Shown one piece after another: positions 35,901 to 44,463 of a stretch of DNA of 64,000 bases. The DNA lies in contig JAJCXN010000026.1 of the NCBI GenBank assembly GCA_029263415.1, forward strand, positions 62,001-126,000, given 5' to 3'. The translations under genes and the position numbers were made by a program. The notes beneath the pieces were generated by a model, which saw only the letters and a list, made by a program, of their open reading frames with translations, was not told where the DNA came from and did not search any database. Position 1 is the first letter of the stretch. Each line of letters opens with the position of its first letter. Source of the stretch: Acidobacteriota bacterium. Its GTDB lineage: Bacteria; Acidobacteriota; Thermoanaerobaculia; Multivoradales; Multivoraceae.

Positions 35901-36597
35901 CGAACACCTGCGTCGACGGTTCGAGCGATTCTCGAAATGGCACGCCTTCAACAACGCGGCCGGTTGGCGGATGGAGCAGGAGCTCGCCGAACGGGAGCTG
36001 CGCTTCGAACTCCAGGTGGATGGAGAACCGGTAGAGATCGTTGGTCGGATCGATCGAGTGGATCGCCACCCTGAGCTAGGCCTTCGGCTGCTCGACTACA
36101 AGACTAGCGATAGCCCCGCTGATCCCAAGAACAGCATCAAGACCGAGATCACTGGCGACGGAGAGGGTGGAACCACCCGGACCAAGCGTTGGGTGGACTT
36201 CCAACTGCCGCTCTATCGCGAACTTGCCAGGAGGCATCCGGAACTGTTTGATGCGCAGCTACCCATCGAGACGGGCTTCGTCCGGTTGTCGAAGAAGCTC
36301 AGAGCTCGGAGCTTAAGTGTCGGCGATTGGACTGAGCACGACTTCGGTGGCGCCCTTGAAGATGCTCGCGAAGTCGTGCGGTCGATTCGTCGAGCAGTGT
36401 TCTGGCCACCTGCGCTGCCTCCCAAGTTCGCAGACGGCCTCGAGTGGGTGGCCGGAGACACCTTGCCGCTGCTTGGAACGACCGCTGTCGAGGTTAACCC
36501 CGGCTACGACGGAGGGGGCGGAGCTGGCAGAGCTGGCAGAGCTGGCAGAGGTGGTGCAGATACCGCCGTCAACTCAGACGGTGAGGCGACGACGTGA
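32923..36597 (+). CDS. AddB-like PD-(D/E)XK nuclease family protein
   Basis: A 1224-residue protein. The N-terminal half is helicase-like but degenerate (DVLIVVPGRRSGRKLLEHL). The C-terminal nuclease domain contains VTDFKAYLACPYRFFLRR, the histidine motif FGTLVHEVL, and VGRIDRVD..LRLLDYKTS with the catalytic D...DYK residues of RecB/AddAB nucleases. The extra C-terminal cysteines that hold the [4Fe-4S] staple in Bacillus AddB are absent. A low-complexity acidic insert lies near residues 600-665 and a Gly/Ala/Arg-rich tail at the end. ATG 32923 has an AGGAAC upstream. Overlaps the addA-like gene by 4 bp. Confidence 0.85.
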   Translation: MAKRSEEPPAQGSLWSTVAEPVENAAAGQDTTTSAEEAADLDERASVENPEAAETLSAEESPAPIWLEGEIGAGTDDSSSEWVPRRHFLGWGEPLVRSATEWLFEHALDSGAEFGFADVLIVVPGRRSGRKLLEHLVKAARSRGRLAMSLPEITTPGSLPERFLDPGQLVLADAPSRALLADALRRSAQRAERRFTVEEALGELPDAEDLVAWLELAQRLEAVRNELGTLGIGIGAARTRLQQHLDQLDDESARWSALAQVDRWLVADLLSAGGTTRSSGRMEALRRQSSVDLASPRRVVLVGLAEFSVLFRRVLQLGAGCGVEVLVNAPKSECERFDRWGTPLAARWSTRSGPLVEAMRQTSNSNGLQQLAQTVVQRPADQVASVLSTIERWGRTGGDSGDSSGVNGGAFRDRTTPPSEITVGVGEETSAQRLLEAFKTRGIPGHSPFGVRLRQCEPVLALRRLSRFGSDRNLRSLYDALMVPVIARWVDHRLDNSVAEIDGRHLQDQSLKVAWTNRDWVSLVERAIEMRLGGEPAHIADSQDSSGVAAALDQSLAAISDAALDVFDATDRPMRLNDCASGLLIGLRRLYLPPDHASMGDTRDGARVGDAGGEALEDAGGLENPEGLDRTAALDHSRALDDTEAHDDTGPLEHVGEGPSLTAHELEQRALVRRALERCVEVLQEASSLGATVVDLPEMRLDDACSVLFFERGERLSGDKSAQGKTLEVIGWLELALDDSSVVIVTDLNEGSIPARGGSDPLLPESTRSVLGLNGDQARLARDAFLLTALLNSRRRVLLSSCQQTELGEPLLPSRLLLTGEGAELAARVTNAFGQAAEAAEAEERSNELGSQLWLTGGLVHMSPGSPGSPVGPEDSGNFAPREPDREALLSSSEFQSRIRRLRVTDFKAYLACPYRFFLRRILRVRPAPVWGSELDPGRFGTLVHEVLRQFGTRPESRLEEAAHIADCLSVLTDRVLLGEFGPALPTPARIQIEHLRRRFERFSKWHAFNNAAGWRMEQELAERELRFELQVDGEPVEIVGRIDRVDRHPELGLRLLDYKTSDSPADPKNSIKTEITGDGEGGTTRTKRWVDFQLPLYRELARRHPELFDAQLPIETGFVRLSKKLRARSLSVGDWTEHDFGGALEDAREVVRSIRRAVFWPPALPPKFADGLEWVAGDTLPLLGTTAVEVNPGYDGGGGAGRAGRAGRGGADTAVNSDGEATT
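36523..36549. repeat. Three 9-bp tandem repeats encoding Ala-Gly-Arg
   Basis: GCTGGCAGA is repeated exactly three times near the end of the AddB-like gene, giving the AGRAGRAGR tail. It is an in-frame microsatellite in a probably disordered C terminus. Confidence 0.8.
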
Positions 36598-39500
36598 CGC
36601 CTGGGTCCCCACAGCTTCAGCATCGACTACTCAAGGCAGATGCGGGCACCGGCAAGACCTACAATCTCACCGTCCAGTTCCTGAAGCTGCTGGCGGCTGG
36701 TACCGAGCCTAAGCGAGTTCTGGCGACGACCTTCACACGCAAGGCTGCGGGCGAGATCTTGCAGCGGATCCTGATGCGGGTTGCTGCAGCGTCGTTGAAC
36801 GCGACTGAGGCGCTAGAACTGAGTTCCGATCTGGGACGCGGTGGCCAGCGGGAGGCGGCAAGGGATCAAGAGCACTACCGCAAGTGGCTGGGCGAGTTGG
36901 TCGACGATCTTCCGCAACTGTCGGTCGGCACACTCGACGCGTTCTTCCGACGACTGGTGAGTGGTTTTCGCTACGAGCTCGGACTCGTGCGCATGCAACA
37001 GATCGTAGCGCTCAACGATCCGCTGGTTGAGAACCTGCGGGAGCGTGCGGTCCGCAGCACGCTTGATCGACTCGCTGGCGGTGAAGAGCCGTTGAGCGCA
37101 CTGACCATGCGTCTATACCGCGGACAAGCGCAGCGATCGGTGACTTGGGCTGTTGACCGGGTCTTCTTGGAACTCTATGAGGTCTATCGAGAGTCTCCCG
37201 ACCTTCGCGTCTGGTCCCAGATCGAAGTGCCACAAGGCCTGTTAGGCGAAGAACGGTTCGTCGATGCCTTGTCTGCGTTCTGGTCGGAGTGGAGGGACGA
37301 GTTTGAGACCAACCGGAGTGCTGCCGAGCTACGGTTGGGCAAGCGAGTCATCAAGGGGTTACGTCAAAGCGATGCCTTACTCGAAGAGCGCGACTGGAAA
37401 TCTTTGCTGGAGAGCGGCCTCGGTGAGAAGGTCGATCGGGCATTGCTCGCGGGAGAGGAGTCGTGCCAGTACTACAGCAAAGCCTTGCCAGCTGTCTTGT
37501 TTGCACGCTACGTTCCTTTGATCCGCCACGCGCGTGCTGCCTTGCTGAGTGATCTGCACGAACAGACGGTGGCGACCCACCGCCTACTCCAGTGCTTTCA
37601 CGAGGAGTTCAGTCGCCTTCGCAGGCGCGAGGGAGTGGTCCTATTTAGCGATCTGGCTGACCTGATTGCTCGTGAGCTGCCAGCGCTCGAGGGTGACCAC
37701 GAGCAGGCACTAGCGTACCGGCTCGATGGGCAGATCGAGCACGTGCTGCTGGACGAGTTTCAAGACACATCGACGGTGCAGTGGAGCGCCCTGCGCTTGC
37801 TGGTCGACGAGGTGCTGGCTTACGGAGATGGCAGTCGGACACTGTTCTGCGTCGGCGATCCCAAGCAGTCGATCTACGGTTGGCGGGGCGGCCGGCCGGA
37901 GCTGTTTGGTGTGGTCGAGGGGCAACTAGCAGAAATGGTCGAAAGCGGCGCGGCCTTGGTTGAACCACTCGATCTGAGTTACAGGACCAGTCCTGTGGTT
38001 CTTGACGCAGTCAATCGTGTCTTCGCGTCGGTCGAGGGTAACCAGTTCCTAAAGGAAACCACCGCAGACAATGGCACCAAGCGCAAGGCGGCGTTGGTCT
38101 GGGCTGAGGATTTCGAACCCCATCGCGCTGCTGCTCCTCGGCTCGGCGACGCTGGTTACGTTGTTCTGCGAACCTCGTTGTCTTGGGAGGGCATGTTCGA
38201 TGCCGACGATGAGGTAGAGCTTGATTCGGAAGGAACGCTGAGCGAAGAACAGCCGCTCGGCCATCTCGGCTATGCGGCCGAACGAATCCAAGAGATCGTT
38301 GAGCGTCGAGGGGGCGCCAGCATCGGTGTGCTCACTCGGAGCAACCGGGTTGTGAGCGAGACCTTGTTTGCTCTTCGTAGGTTGGGCGTCGTTGCCAGCG
38401 GTGAGGGACAGGGGAGGATTGTCGATGATCCAGCCGTCACCGCCGTGATCTCGGCGTTCAGACTAGCGGCGTCTCCTTCTGACACGGCATCCTTGGTGCA
38501 TTGCGCTGGCAGTTCGCTCGGCGAGTTGTTGGCGGTGGCGCCAAAGCTTCGACAGCTGCCGCAAGCGGAGGCCGAGCTGCAGGCTGCTGCGCGCTCGGTG
38601 TCGTTGAAGGTCAGAGATCAGATTCTTCAGGACGGCGCCTGCGCTGTCCTTGCCGGTTGGTGTCGCATGCTGGCGCCGACTTTGAGTGCCCGATCGAGAG
38701 CGCGGGTTCAGCAACTTTTGGAGGTGTTGATCGATCAGCAGGAGATGCTTGATCGTCGCCCGCGCGAGTTGGTGAGGTTCCTCACCCAGGTGACGGTCAC
38801 CGAACCTGCGCCGGCCGCGGTCAGGGTAATGACGGTTCATCAAGCGAAGGGTCTTGAGTTCGATGTGGTGGTGTTGTGCGAACTCGAGACACAGTTGGGA
38901 GCCTTGTATGGGCCGCTGGTCGAGACCCTGCGAGATACCGCTATAGCCTCGCCAACGGCGGTGTTTCGCGCGAGCAACCGACCGACTCGTCGCAGTGATT
39001 CGCAGTTGCGAGCGGCGCACGCTCAAGAGATTGAGCGTCGCATGCGCGACGACTTAGGTGCCGCATACGTGGCCCTCACGCGAGCGCGTTCGGAACTGCA
39101 CATGATCGTCCAGCCGGTGTCTGCCGCTCCGGGCAAACGTAAGCCGATCGAGAACTTCGCACTTGCTGGTTTCCTACGCGGTGCGCTGTCCGACGCAGAG
39201 TCCATGGCAAGCAAGGGTGTCGGAAACACCGTCCTCTTTGAAGTTGGGCAGCCGATCGAGGGCGAGATCGAGAGCGGTCGTCTCACGGACCAGGACGATG
39301 GTCGCCCAAAGCCAGTCCGGAGCGCGGTGGTTGCCGAGCGTAATGGCCATCGGTCTACGGAACGGTCTGCGGAGCTGTCTGCCGAATCGCCTGGGCAATC
39401 GGTTGGGGAGTCGCCTGGGGCATCGGGCGCCGCGTCTCGAGTGGCTCAATCACGGGTCAGTCCGAGCCAGTTCGGTGTGCATCGCCACGCAAATGATCCT

Positions 39501-40058
39501 CTGGATTCAGACCGCCTCGACTCGCTCTTGCAGGAGCAGTCCTTGGGGGTTCTGCGGGGCAGGATCTTACACGCCTATCTGGCCGAGATTGAGTGGCTAC
39601 CTAAGCGAGAGGCGGTACTCGAGCAGGCGGTGCTCGATCGGGTCAATCGGAAGATTGCGCCGGGCCAGGATGTCGCGTGGCTGGAGCGAATCCGAAGCGA
39701 TTTCGAACGCATGATGCGGACTGACGACATCCGAGAGGTGCTGCGAAAACCTGAGGCGGTGAAGGCGCGCTGCTGGCGCGAGCGCGCGTTTACTTTGATC
39801 GATGACGGTCGCAGTGACGATTCCACGCTGGTTCGAGGGGTGCTCGATCGGGTGTTGCTGGTGGAGAACACCGCCGGCGTAGTGACCTCAGCCCAGATCG
39901 TTGATTGGAAGACGGGAGCTGTTTCGGGACGCTTGGATGACTATCGGGCGCAACTGAACTCGTACCGCAAGGCTGTGGCCGCGATGACTGGTCTGATGGA
40001 GACGGCAGTCACCGCGGCGATTGTGTGGCTTGATCGCGGCGTGGTCGAACCGGTTTAG
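36594..40058 (+). CDS. AddA-like UvrD/RecB-family helicase-nuclease
   Basis: A 1154-residue superfamily 1A helicase with C-terminal nuclease. Walker A is ADAGTGKT (residues 15-22); motif Ia TTFTRKAAGEI, motif II region VLLDEFQDTS, motif III FCVGDPKQSIYGWRGG, and motif V-like MTVHQAKGLEFDVVVL are all present. The C-terminal domain shows RGRILHAYLAEIEW and VRGVLDRVL...QIVDWKTG, a PD-(D/E)XK nuclease site. Start is a GTG at 36594 overlapping the addB-like stop, so expression is coupled. Together they would form an AddAB-type complex for resection of double-strand breaks. Confidence 0.92.
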   Translation: MTPGSPQLQHRLLKADAGTGKTYNLTVQFLKLLAAGTEPKRVLATTFTRKAAGEILQRILMRVAAASLNATEALELSSDLGRGGQREAARDQEHYRKWLGELVDDLPQLSVGTLDAFFRRLVSGFRYELGLVRMQQIVALNDPLVENLRERAVRSTLDRLAGGEEPLSALTMRLYRGQAQRSVTWAVDRVFLELYEVYRESPDLRVWSQIEVPQGLLGEERFVDALSAFWSEWRDEFETNRSAAELRLGKRVIKGLRQSDALLEERDWKSLLESGLGEKVDRALLAGEESCQYYSKALPAVLFARYVPLIRHARAALLSDLHEQTVATHRLLQCFHEEFSRLRRREGVVLFSDLADLIARELPALEGDHEQALAYRLDGQIEHVLLDEFQDTSTVQWSALRLLVDEVLAYGDGSRTLFCVGDPKQSIYGWRGGRPELFGVVEGQLAEMVESGAALVEPLDLSYRTSPVVLDAVNRVFASVEGNQFLKETTADNGTKRKAALVWAEDFEPHRAAAPRLGDAGYVVLRTSLSWEGMFDADDEVELDSEGTLSEEQPLGHLGYAAERIQEIVERRGGASIGVLTRSNRVVSETLFALRRLGVVASGEGQGRIVDDPAVTAVISAFRLAASPSDTASLVHCAGSSLGELLAVAPKLRQLPQAEAELQAAARSVSLKVRDQILQDGACAVLAGWCRMLAPTLSARSRARVQQLLEVLIDQQEMLDRRPRELVRFLTQVTVTEPAPAAVRVMTVHQAKGLEFDVVVLCELETQLGALYGPLVETLRDTAIASPTAVFRASNRPTRRSDSQLRAAHAQEIERRMRDDLGAAYVALTRARSELHMIVQPVSAAPGKRKPIENFALAGFLRGALSDAESMASKGVGNTVLFEVGQPIEGEIESGRLTDQDDGRPKPVRSAVVAERNGHRSTERSAELSAESPGQSVGESPGASGAASRVAQSRVSPSQFGVHRHANDPLDSDRLDSLLQEQSLGVLRGRILHAYLAEIEWLPKREAVLEQAVLDRVNRKIAPGQDVAWLERIRSDFERMMRTDDIREVLRKPEAVKARCWRERAFTLIDDGRSDDSTLVRGVLDRVLLVENTAGVVTSAQIVDWKTGAVSGRLDDYRAQLNSYRKAVAAMTGLMETAVTAAIVWLDRGVVEPV

Positions 40059-40073
40059 CGATCGAGGAGGCCG

Positions 40074-41000
40074 CTAGGGCGTTCGGTTCACGCGATGAGC
40101 GAGGGGCCAAGCAAAGCCAAGCATGACCACCACAGCCACGATCGGGTAGATGATGGTGATCTCAGGATATGTCGCTTGCATGTTGGTGAAGTAGAAGGTG
40201 GCCAAGCTGCACGCAATCAAGTAGCCGGGGACCACCAAGGTCATGCGGTCGAGTGCTGAGGTCACGATCGGGCCACTCAATGAGTGCCTGCGCTGGAAGA
40301 ACCCGACGAGTACATAGACAGCGGCCGGAAGCATGTAGATCGTCACCAGGCGGGGCTCGGTGAGCCAAGCGGGGCCTTTTTCGAGCAGAGCCTCATAGGC
40401 GATCATTAGGCCAACAAAGCTCAAGAAGGTGGGGACGATTGAGATCACTGCGAGTAACACAACCTGCCATGCCGGTCGTTTCTCGGGTGGAAAGAAGTGA
40501 AACGCGCAGCGGAGTGAGGCAAAGAAGGCAGCGACGATCACAAACCAGCCGACAAAGTTGCTAAACGGGATGCCGAAGTACTGGGTCGGTTCCTTCCAGA
40601 TCCAAAAGTTGAGATAGACGAATGCAGGATCGCTGAGAAAGTCGAGGCTGACCGCCAGCAGGCCGCCAGCGAGCGAATGTCTCAGCCAGCCAAACTCAAG
40701 ACTGTCGATGGCGTGCCAGATAGCGAACAGGATCATTCCCCAGCTGATCACGATGCCAAGCGGCACGTTGCCCGGCAGGTTGACGATGGCCTGGGTGTAT
40801 TCGTAGGGGGGCGGAACCTTGACCGTCTGTGAGGACTCGATCACGTACCCCAGGCACGTGGAACCGATCATGAGGCCGAACAAGGTACGCGAACTGCGCC
40901 ACGCGCAGACCAGGCAGATCAAGGTCAGCAAATAGTTTCCGATCTCAATGGCGAGATACGGGCCGTGGGCAAAAGGCAGCGGAGTCATCGTGGTCTCCAA
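40074..41000 (-). CDS. Carotenoid biosynthesis-like membrane protein (CruF/DUF422 type)
   Basis: A 308-residue integral membrane protein with about eight hydrophobic helices. The segment LDFLSDPAFVYLNFWIWKEP, then YFGIPFSNFVGWF, is the hallmark of the CruF/DUF422 family, which includes gamma-carotenoid 1',2'-hydratases and bisanhydrobacterioruberin hydratase. No other carotenoid gene is in the window, so the assignment to carotenoid hydration is uncertain. Start could be the ATG at 41000 or the one four codons later. It is convergent with the addA-like gene, 15 bp away. Confidence 0.75.
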   Translation of the reverse strand: METTMTPLPFAHGPYLAIEIGNYLLTLICLVCAWRSSRTLFGLMIGSTCLGYVIESSQTVKVPPPYEYTQAIVNLPGNVPLGIVISWGMILFAIWHAIDSLEFGWLRHSLAGGLLAVSLDFLSDPAFVYLNFWIWKEPTQYFGIPFSNFVGWFVIVAAFFASLRCAFHFFPPEKRPAWQVVLLAVISIVPTFLSFVGLMIAYEALLEKGPAWLTEPRLVTIYMLPAAVYVLVGFFQRRHSLSGPIVTSALDRMTLVVPGYLIACSLATFYFTNMQATYPEITIIYPIVAVVVMLGFAWPLAHRVNRTP

Positions 41001-41046
41001 ATGATGTCAGGTGGGTAGACGACCATTGTAGTCGTATGCGCTGATT

Positions 41047-41158
41047 GATGCTTGTGCTTGAGGTGCTCGGGTGCCTGTGCTCAAGCTCGTTCAGGTGCCT
41101 GTGCTCGAGCTTGCTCGGGTGCTTGTGCTCGAGCTTGCTCGGGTGCATCGCTTGCGCT
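41047..41158. repeat. 24-bp tandem repeat array (about three full units plus partial ends)
   Basis: Full units begin at 41070, 41094 and 41118 with consensus GGTGC.TGTGCTCGAGCTTG, then CTCG. A partial degenerate copy precedes and another follows. It lies in the 215-bp gap between two minus-strand genes. There are no spacers between units, so it is a minisatellite, not a CRISPR. Reading the minus strand gives a repeated His-Arg/Lys-His-Pro-Ser-Lys-Leu-Glu pattern, but no start is in place. Confidence 0.85.
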
Positions 41159-41215
41159 TTGCCAGGAGCGGTAGATCCTTGCGCGAGCACCCATGGGGAT
41201 CTTTCACTGCTGCTC

Positions 41216-42139
41216 CTAGAGTCTCGATGGCGAGGATGCGCGGTCGAGAGTGCGAGCGCCGATCGCAGCAAACTCCGGATCATCTTTGAGGCCAACCGAG
41301 AGAAACAGGAGACCGAAGAGAATCGCCCAGGCGCGAGAGCGTTCCTTGAGTCGATCGCTGTCCTGCACTCCGTATGCCTGCCAGAACGCGGCATGTGCCT
41401 TGCGCGGGAAGAGCATCCAAACGCAGGCGAGGTCGCTTGCTGGGTCGCCGGCTGTAATGTCACCCCAGTCGATCAAGGCCGCTAGTTGTCGGTGCGCGAC
41501 CAGGATGTTCTTGGGGTGCAGATCCCCGTGGAGCCAGACCGGCGGCTGCTCCCAGGCCGACTGTTCTCCTCGAGAGAAGAGCGAGCGTAGGTGGTCAGGG
41601 TCGAGTCCACTCGTTTGGAATTGGTCACCGAGCTGCCGCTCGAGCCGACATAGGCGCTCCTCGAAGGCTAGTCGACGATCCTGTAGAGGAACGCCCCGAT
41701 ACGGATTCGGGGGAGCGTCGGCAGGCGCTGGACGATGGATTTCTCGTAGGACGCTTGCCAGGTGTTCCGCTTTGCTCGAAGGTAAGGGTTGCTCGGCAGC
41801 GGTCGAGGCGTCGAACCACGGCACGATGCTCCAGGGCCAAGGATAGCGATCGTTGGGTCGACCCGTTGCAACCGGTATCGGAGTGTCGATTGACAGCTGC
41901 GAGCCGACGATGGGCAGCCATCTTTGTTCGTTCTCGAGGCATTGGACTGCGGTGTGCCGGCGAGGCAAGCGGACTGCATGGTGCTCGCCAAGGCGCCAGG
42001 TGGAGTTGTCCCAGCCGTCGGCGCCGTGAACCAGCGCCTGGTTCGAGAACGACGGGTGTTGTTCTTCGAGGAGGCGCCGAATCAACGGTTCGTTGATGGG
42101 GACCTCTGCTACCGGAGTGGTGATGCTCTGTGTCGTCAT
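41216..42139 (-). CDS. Aminoglycoside phosphotransferase (APH) family protein
   Basis: A 307-residue kinase-like protein. It shows WDNSTWRLGEHHAVRLPRR (nucleotide-binding lobe), ENEQRWLP, the catalytic WLHGDLHPKNIL and the metal-binding ALIDWGDITAGDPASDLA. These are the APH (PF01636) motifs, all with intact catalytic residues. Many chromosomal members phosphorylate small hydroxylated compounds other than antibiotics, so a resistance role is not implied. The start is ATG 42139. The gene has no obvious operon partner. Confidence 0.88.
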   Translation of the reverse strand: MTTQSITTPVAEVPINEPLIRRLLEEQHPSFSNQALVHGADGWDNSTWRLGEHHAVRLPRRHTAVQCLENEQRWLPIVGSQLSIDTPIPVATGRPNDRYPWPWSIVPWFDASTAAEQPLPSSKAEHLASVLREIHRPAPADAPPNPYRGVPLQDRRLAFEERLCRLERQLGDQFQTSGLDPDHLRSLFSRGEQSAWEQPPVWLHGDLHPKNILVAHRQLAALIDWGDITAGDPASDLACVWMLFPRKAHAAFWQAYGVQDSDRLKERSRAWAILFGLLFLSVGLKDDPEFAAIGARTLDRASSPSRL

Positions 42140-42154
42140 GGCTTTCTAAGAGGA

Positions 42155-42222
42155 CATTCTCTCTTGCGTTGAGCGCATGCCAGGGATGGCTGGATTGCGA
42201 TGTTTGGACGATGAGTACGATA
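42155..42222. repeat. Intergenic repeat, copy A
   Basis: This about 65-bp stretch closely resembles 44464-44530. The shared core is ATTCTC, then TTGCG, then AGCGC.TGCCAG, then GCTGGATTGCGA, with differences scattered and a small gap. It lies immediately upstream of the APH-like gene start, in the gap between that gene and the SulP gene end. Confidence 0.7.
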
Positions 42223-42320
42223 GTTCCGAAGAGACAGAGGCTGTAGATCGCCTAGGTCGGTGGCGGTGCGACTGCTGGTGAGATGGAGCCGTCGCTCAAG
42301 CTGCAGGGCGAAGCAAGGAG

Positions 42321-43982
42321 CTAATGGCCCCCCAGAACCCCGGTGCGGACTTGGTAGTTGACCGCCAGTTCATAGTCAGGATCGTCATCGCTATCGACCA
42401 TCAGGTGTCCTGCTCTTTGCAGCAACCGATGGCAGTCGCGGCTGAGGTGGCGTAGCTCAATACGCTTTCCTGCGGCCTCGTACTTGCCCGCGATTGCCTC
42501 AATCGCCTGCAGCGCGGACTGGTCGACCACACGGCTGTCAGCGAAATCAACGATCACACGGACCGGATCACCGTGCACATCAAAGAGCTCGGCAAACCCC
42601 TCGGCTGACCCAAAAAACAGAGGACCCTGAACCTGATAAACCTTTGCGCCTTCAGGTGTCTCGTCGGTGTGAGCGTGGATCCGGCGCGCGTTGTTCCAGG
42701 CGTACGCCAGCGCCGAAACGACAACGCCAACAACCACTGCCACCGCGAGGTCTTTGTACACCGTGACAACCGTCACCAACAGGACCACGAAGGTGTCGGT
42801 CAGGGGTACTTTGCGCAGGATTGTCAGCGAGTTCCATGCGAAGGTACCGATCACGACCATGAACATCACTCCGACCAGCGCAGCGAGCGGAATCAGTTCA
42901 ATAATTGACGATCCGACGAGGATAAAGAGCAGCAAGAACACCGCCGCGGCGATCCCTGCCACCCGGGTCCGACCGCCAGATCTGACATTGATCATTGACT
43001 GGCCGATCATCGCGCAACCGCCCATGCCGCCAAAGAATCCGGTGGCCGTGTTGGCGATACCCTGCGCCACGCATTCCTGGCTGGCACCGCCGCGCTTGTT
43101 CGTCATGTCGCCAACAAGGTTAAGGGTTAGCAGCGATTCGATCAGACCGATCGCGGCGAGGACCACCGCATACGGCAGAACGATATAGAGAGTCTCAAGG
43201 GTGAAGGGCGCAAGCGCCGTGCCGTAGAGGCCCAAGCCTTCACCGAATGGCATGTGCGGCATCGGGAACCCGCCTTGAATGGAGGCCAGGTCACCCACGC
43301 GCGGTACGTCCATGCCCGTGAATATGACGACTGCTGCCACGATACCGATCCCTGCGAGAGGCGCGGGGATCTGTTTGGTGATGCGCGGCATGACCCAGAT
43401 GATGGCCATGGTCGCCGCTACGAGGGTCAGCATCAAGAACATCGGTTGCCCGCTGAGCCATTCACCGCCTGACATGCCATGGCCAGTGTCAACCATCGTA
43501 CCCGGCACTTTGAATTGGCTCATCTGCGCCAAGAAAATCACTATGGCAAGGCCGTTCACAAAACCAAGCATCACGGGATGCGGCACAAGTCGAATGAACT
43601 TGCCCCATCGCATGACGCCGGCGAAAACCTGCAGCAGCCCCATCAGCACCACGGTGACAAAGAGGTATTCCACTCCGTGCTGCGCTACCAGTGCCACCAT
43701 TGCCACCGCCAGCGCGCCAGTAGCACCCGAAATCATGCCGGGACGCCCGCCGATCAGTGCCGTGATGAGTCCGACGAGGAAAGCGGCATAGAGGCCCACC
43801 AGAGGATTGACGCCCGCGACAAATGCAAAGGCCACCGCTTCGGGCACCAGCGCAAGGGTAACGGTGAGACCTGAGAGCAGCTCGATGCGGAGACGGTCTA
43901 AGGAGAAGCCGTCTTCGGGCATCCAGCGCAGGTCGGCAACTTGTAGGTTCTTGGTAAAGCTATGGAAAATGGAGCGCACCAT
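42321..43982 (-). CDS. SulP family inorganic anion transporter with STAS domain
   Basis: A 553-residue SLC26/SulP permease. The N-terminal part has about 12 membrane segments with the family signatures GLTVTLALVPEAVAFAFVAG, NPLVGLYAAFLVGLITAL and GGRPGMISGATGALAVAMV. The C-terminal STAS domain (about 440-553) has VRVIVDFADSRVVDQSALQA. Substrate may be sulfate, bicarbonate or another anion; the sequence alone does not decide. Start ATG 43982 has AGAGGA upstream. A short hairpin lies in its leader. Confidence 0.92.
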   Translation of the reverse strand: MVRSIFHSFTKNLQVADLRWMPEDGFSLDRLRIELLSGLTVTLALVPEAVAFAFVAGVNPLVGLYAAFLVGLITALIGGRPGMISGATGALAVAMVALVAQHGVEYLFVTVVLMGLLQVFAGVMRWGKFIRLVPHPVMLGFVNGLAIVIFLAQMSQFKVPGTMVDTGHGMSGGEWLSGQPMFLMLTLVAATMAIIWVMPRITKQIPAPLAGIGIVAAVVIFTGMDVPRVGDLASIQGGFPMPHMPFGEGLGLYGTALAPFTLETLYIVLPYAVVLAAIGLIESLLTLNLVGDMTNKRGGASQECVAQGIANTATGFFGGMGGCAMIGQSMINVRSGGRTRVAGIAAAVFLLLFILVGSSIIELIPLAALVGVMFMVVIGTFAWNSLTILRKVPLTDTFVVLLVTVVTVYKDLAVAVVVGVVVSALAYAWNNARRIHAHTDETPEGAKVYQVQGPLFFGSAEGFAELFDVHGDPVRVIVDFADSRVVDQSALQAIEAIAGKYEAAGKRIELRHLSRDCHRLLQRAGHLMVDSDDDPDYELAVNYQVRTGVLGGH

Positions 43983-44016
43983 CGAATGGCAATCCTCTTG
44001 TCAATTGGCGGCGATT

Positions 44017-44034
44017 AAGGGCGGTGCGGCCCTT
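44017..44034. promoter_or_regulatory. Hairpin AAGGGC-n6-GCCCTT in SulP gene leader
   Basis: Perfect 6-bp stem around GGTGCG, located 35-52 bp before the SulP start on the minus strand. A TTTT run follows on the plus strand only, so as a terminator it would act on plus-strand transcription, which has no upstream gene here. It may be a leader structure or chance. Confidence 0.35.
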
Positions 44035-44463
44035 GGTTTTCCGCTGATTGCGGGTGAAGGTAGGTGTTTCAGCCGCGGTACGGGAGCAGCGTGCGCACAG
44101 CCCAACATCAGCTCCCTTGCCGCGCTAACGTGGATGCGCTCATGGGGCCTCGGTTGCACAGATGTGCTCCGAGGGTGGATCGTTCAGCGAGGAAATGGCG
44201 CTGGGCCGATTTCGTCATCGTCGATCAGTTCATCGGGCGGAGACTCGCGTTGCGCAGCCGCCTCTTCGTTGCCTATCCTTTTGGGGGGGCAGGGTCGAAG
44301 CTGCGCAGGGTAGCAGAGAGCGAGATGTATGGGGCGAGCTGGGGCTCGGTTTTGATTGTCAATGGTGAATATGGCTGAGGCGAGGCTAGTGGCGCGAAGC
44401 AGCAGTTGCCATTTCGGCGCTCAAGCGGCGATGCGCCGTCCGTCGTCAGACATGCCGAGCGAG

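Noticed and set aside
41047-41158. Possible CRISPR array
   Set aside because: Units abut directly with no spacers, and no cas genes are in the window.
40945-41463. Minus-strand open frame with His/Lys/Glu repeats
   Set aside because: Runs into two real genes in other frames; the repeat peptide arises from the 24-bp tandem DNA repeat.
41216-42139. Antibiotic resistance gene (aminoglycoside phosphotransferase)
   Set aside because: Only superfamily motifs are present and the context shows no resistance island; a general small-molecule kinase is the safer call.
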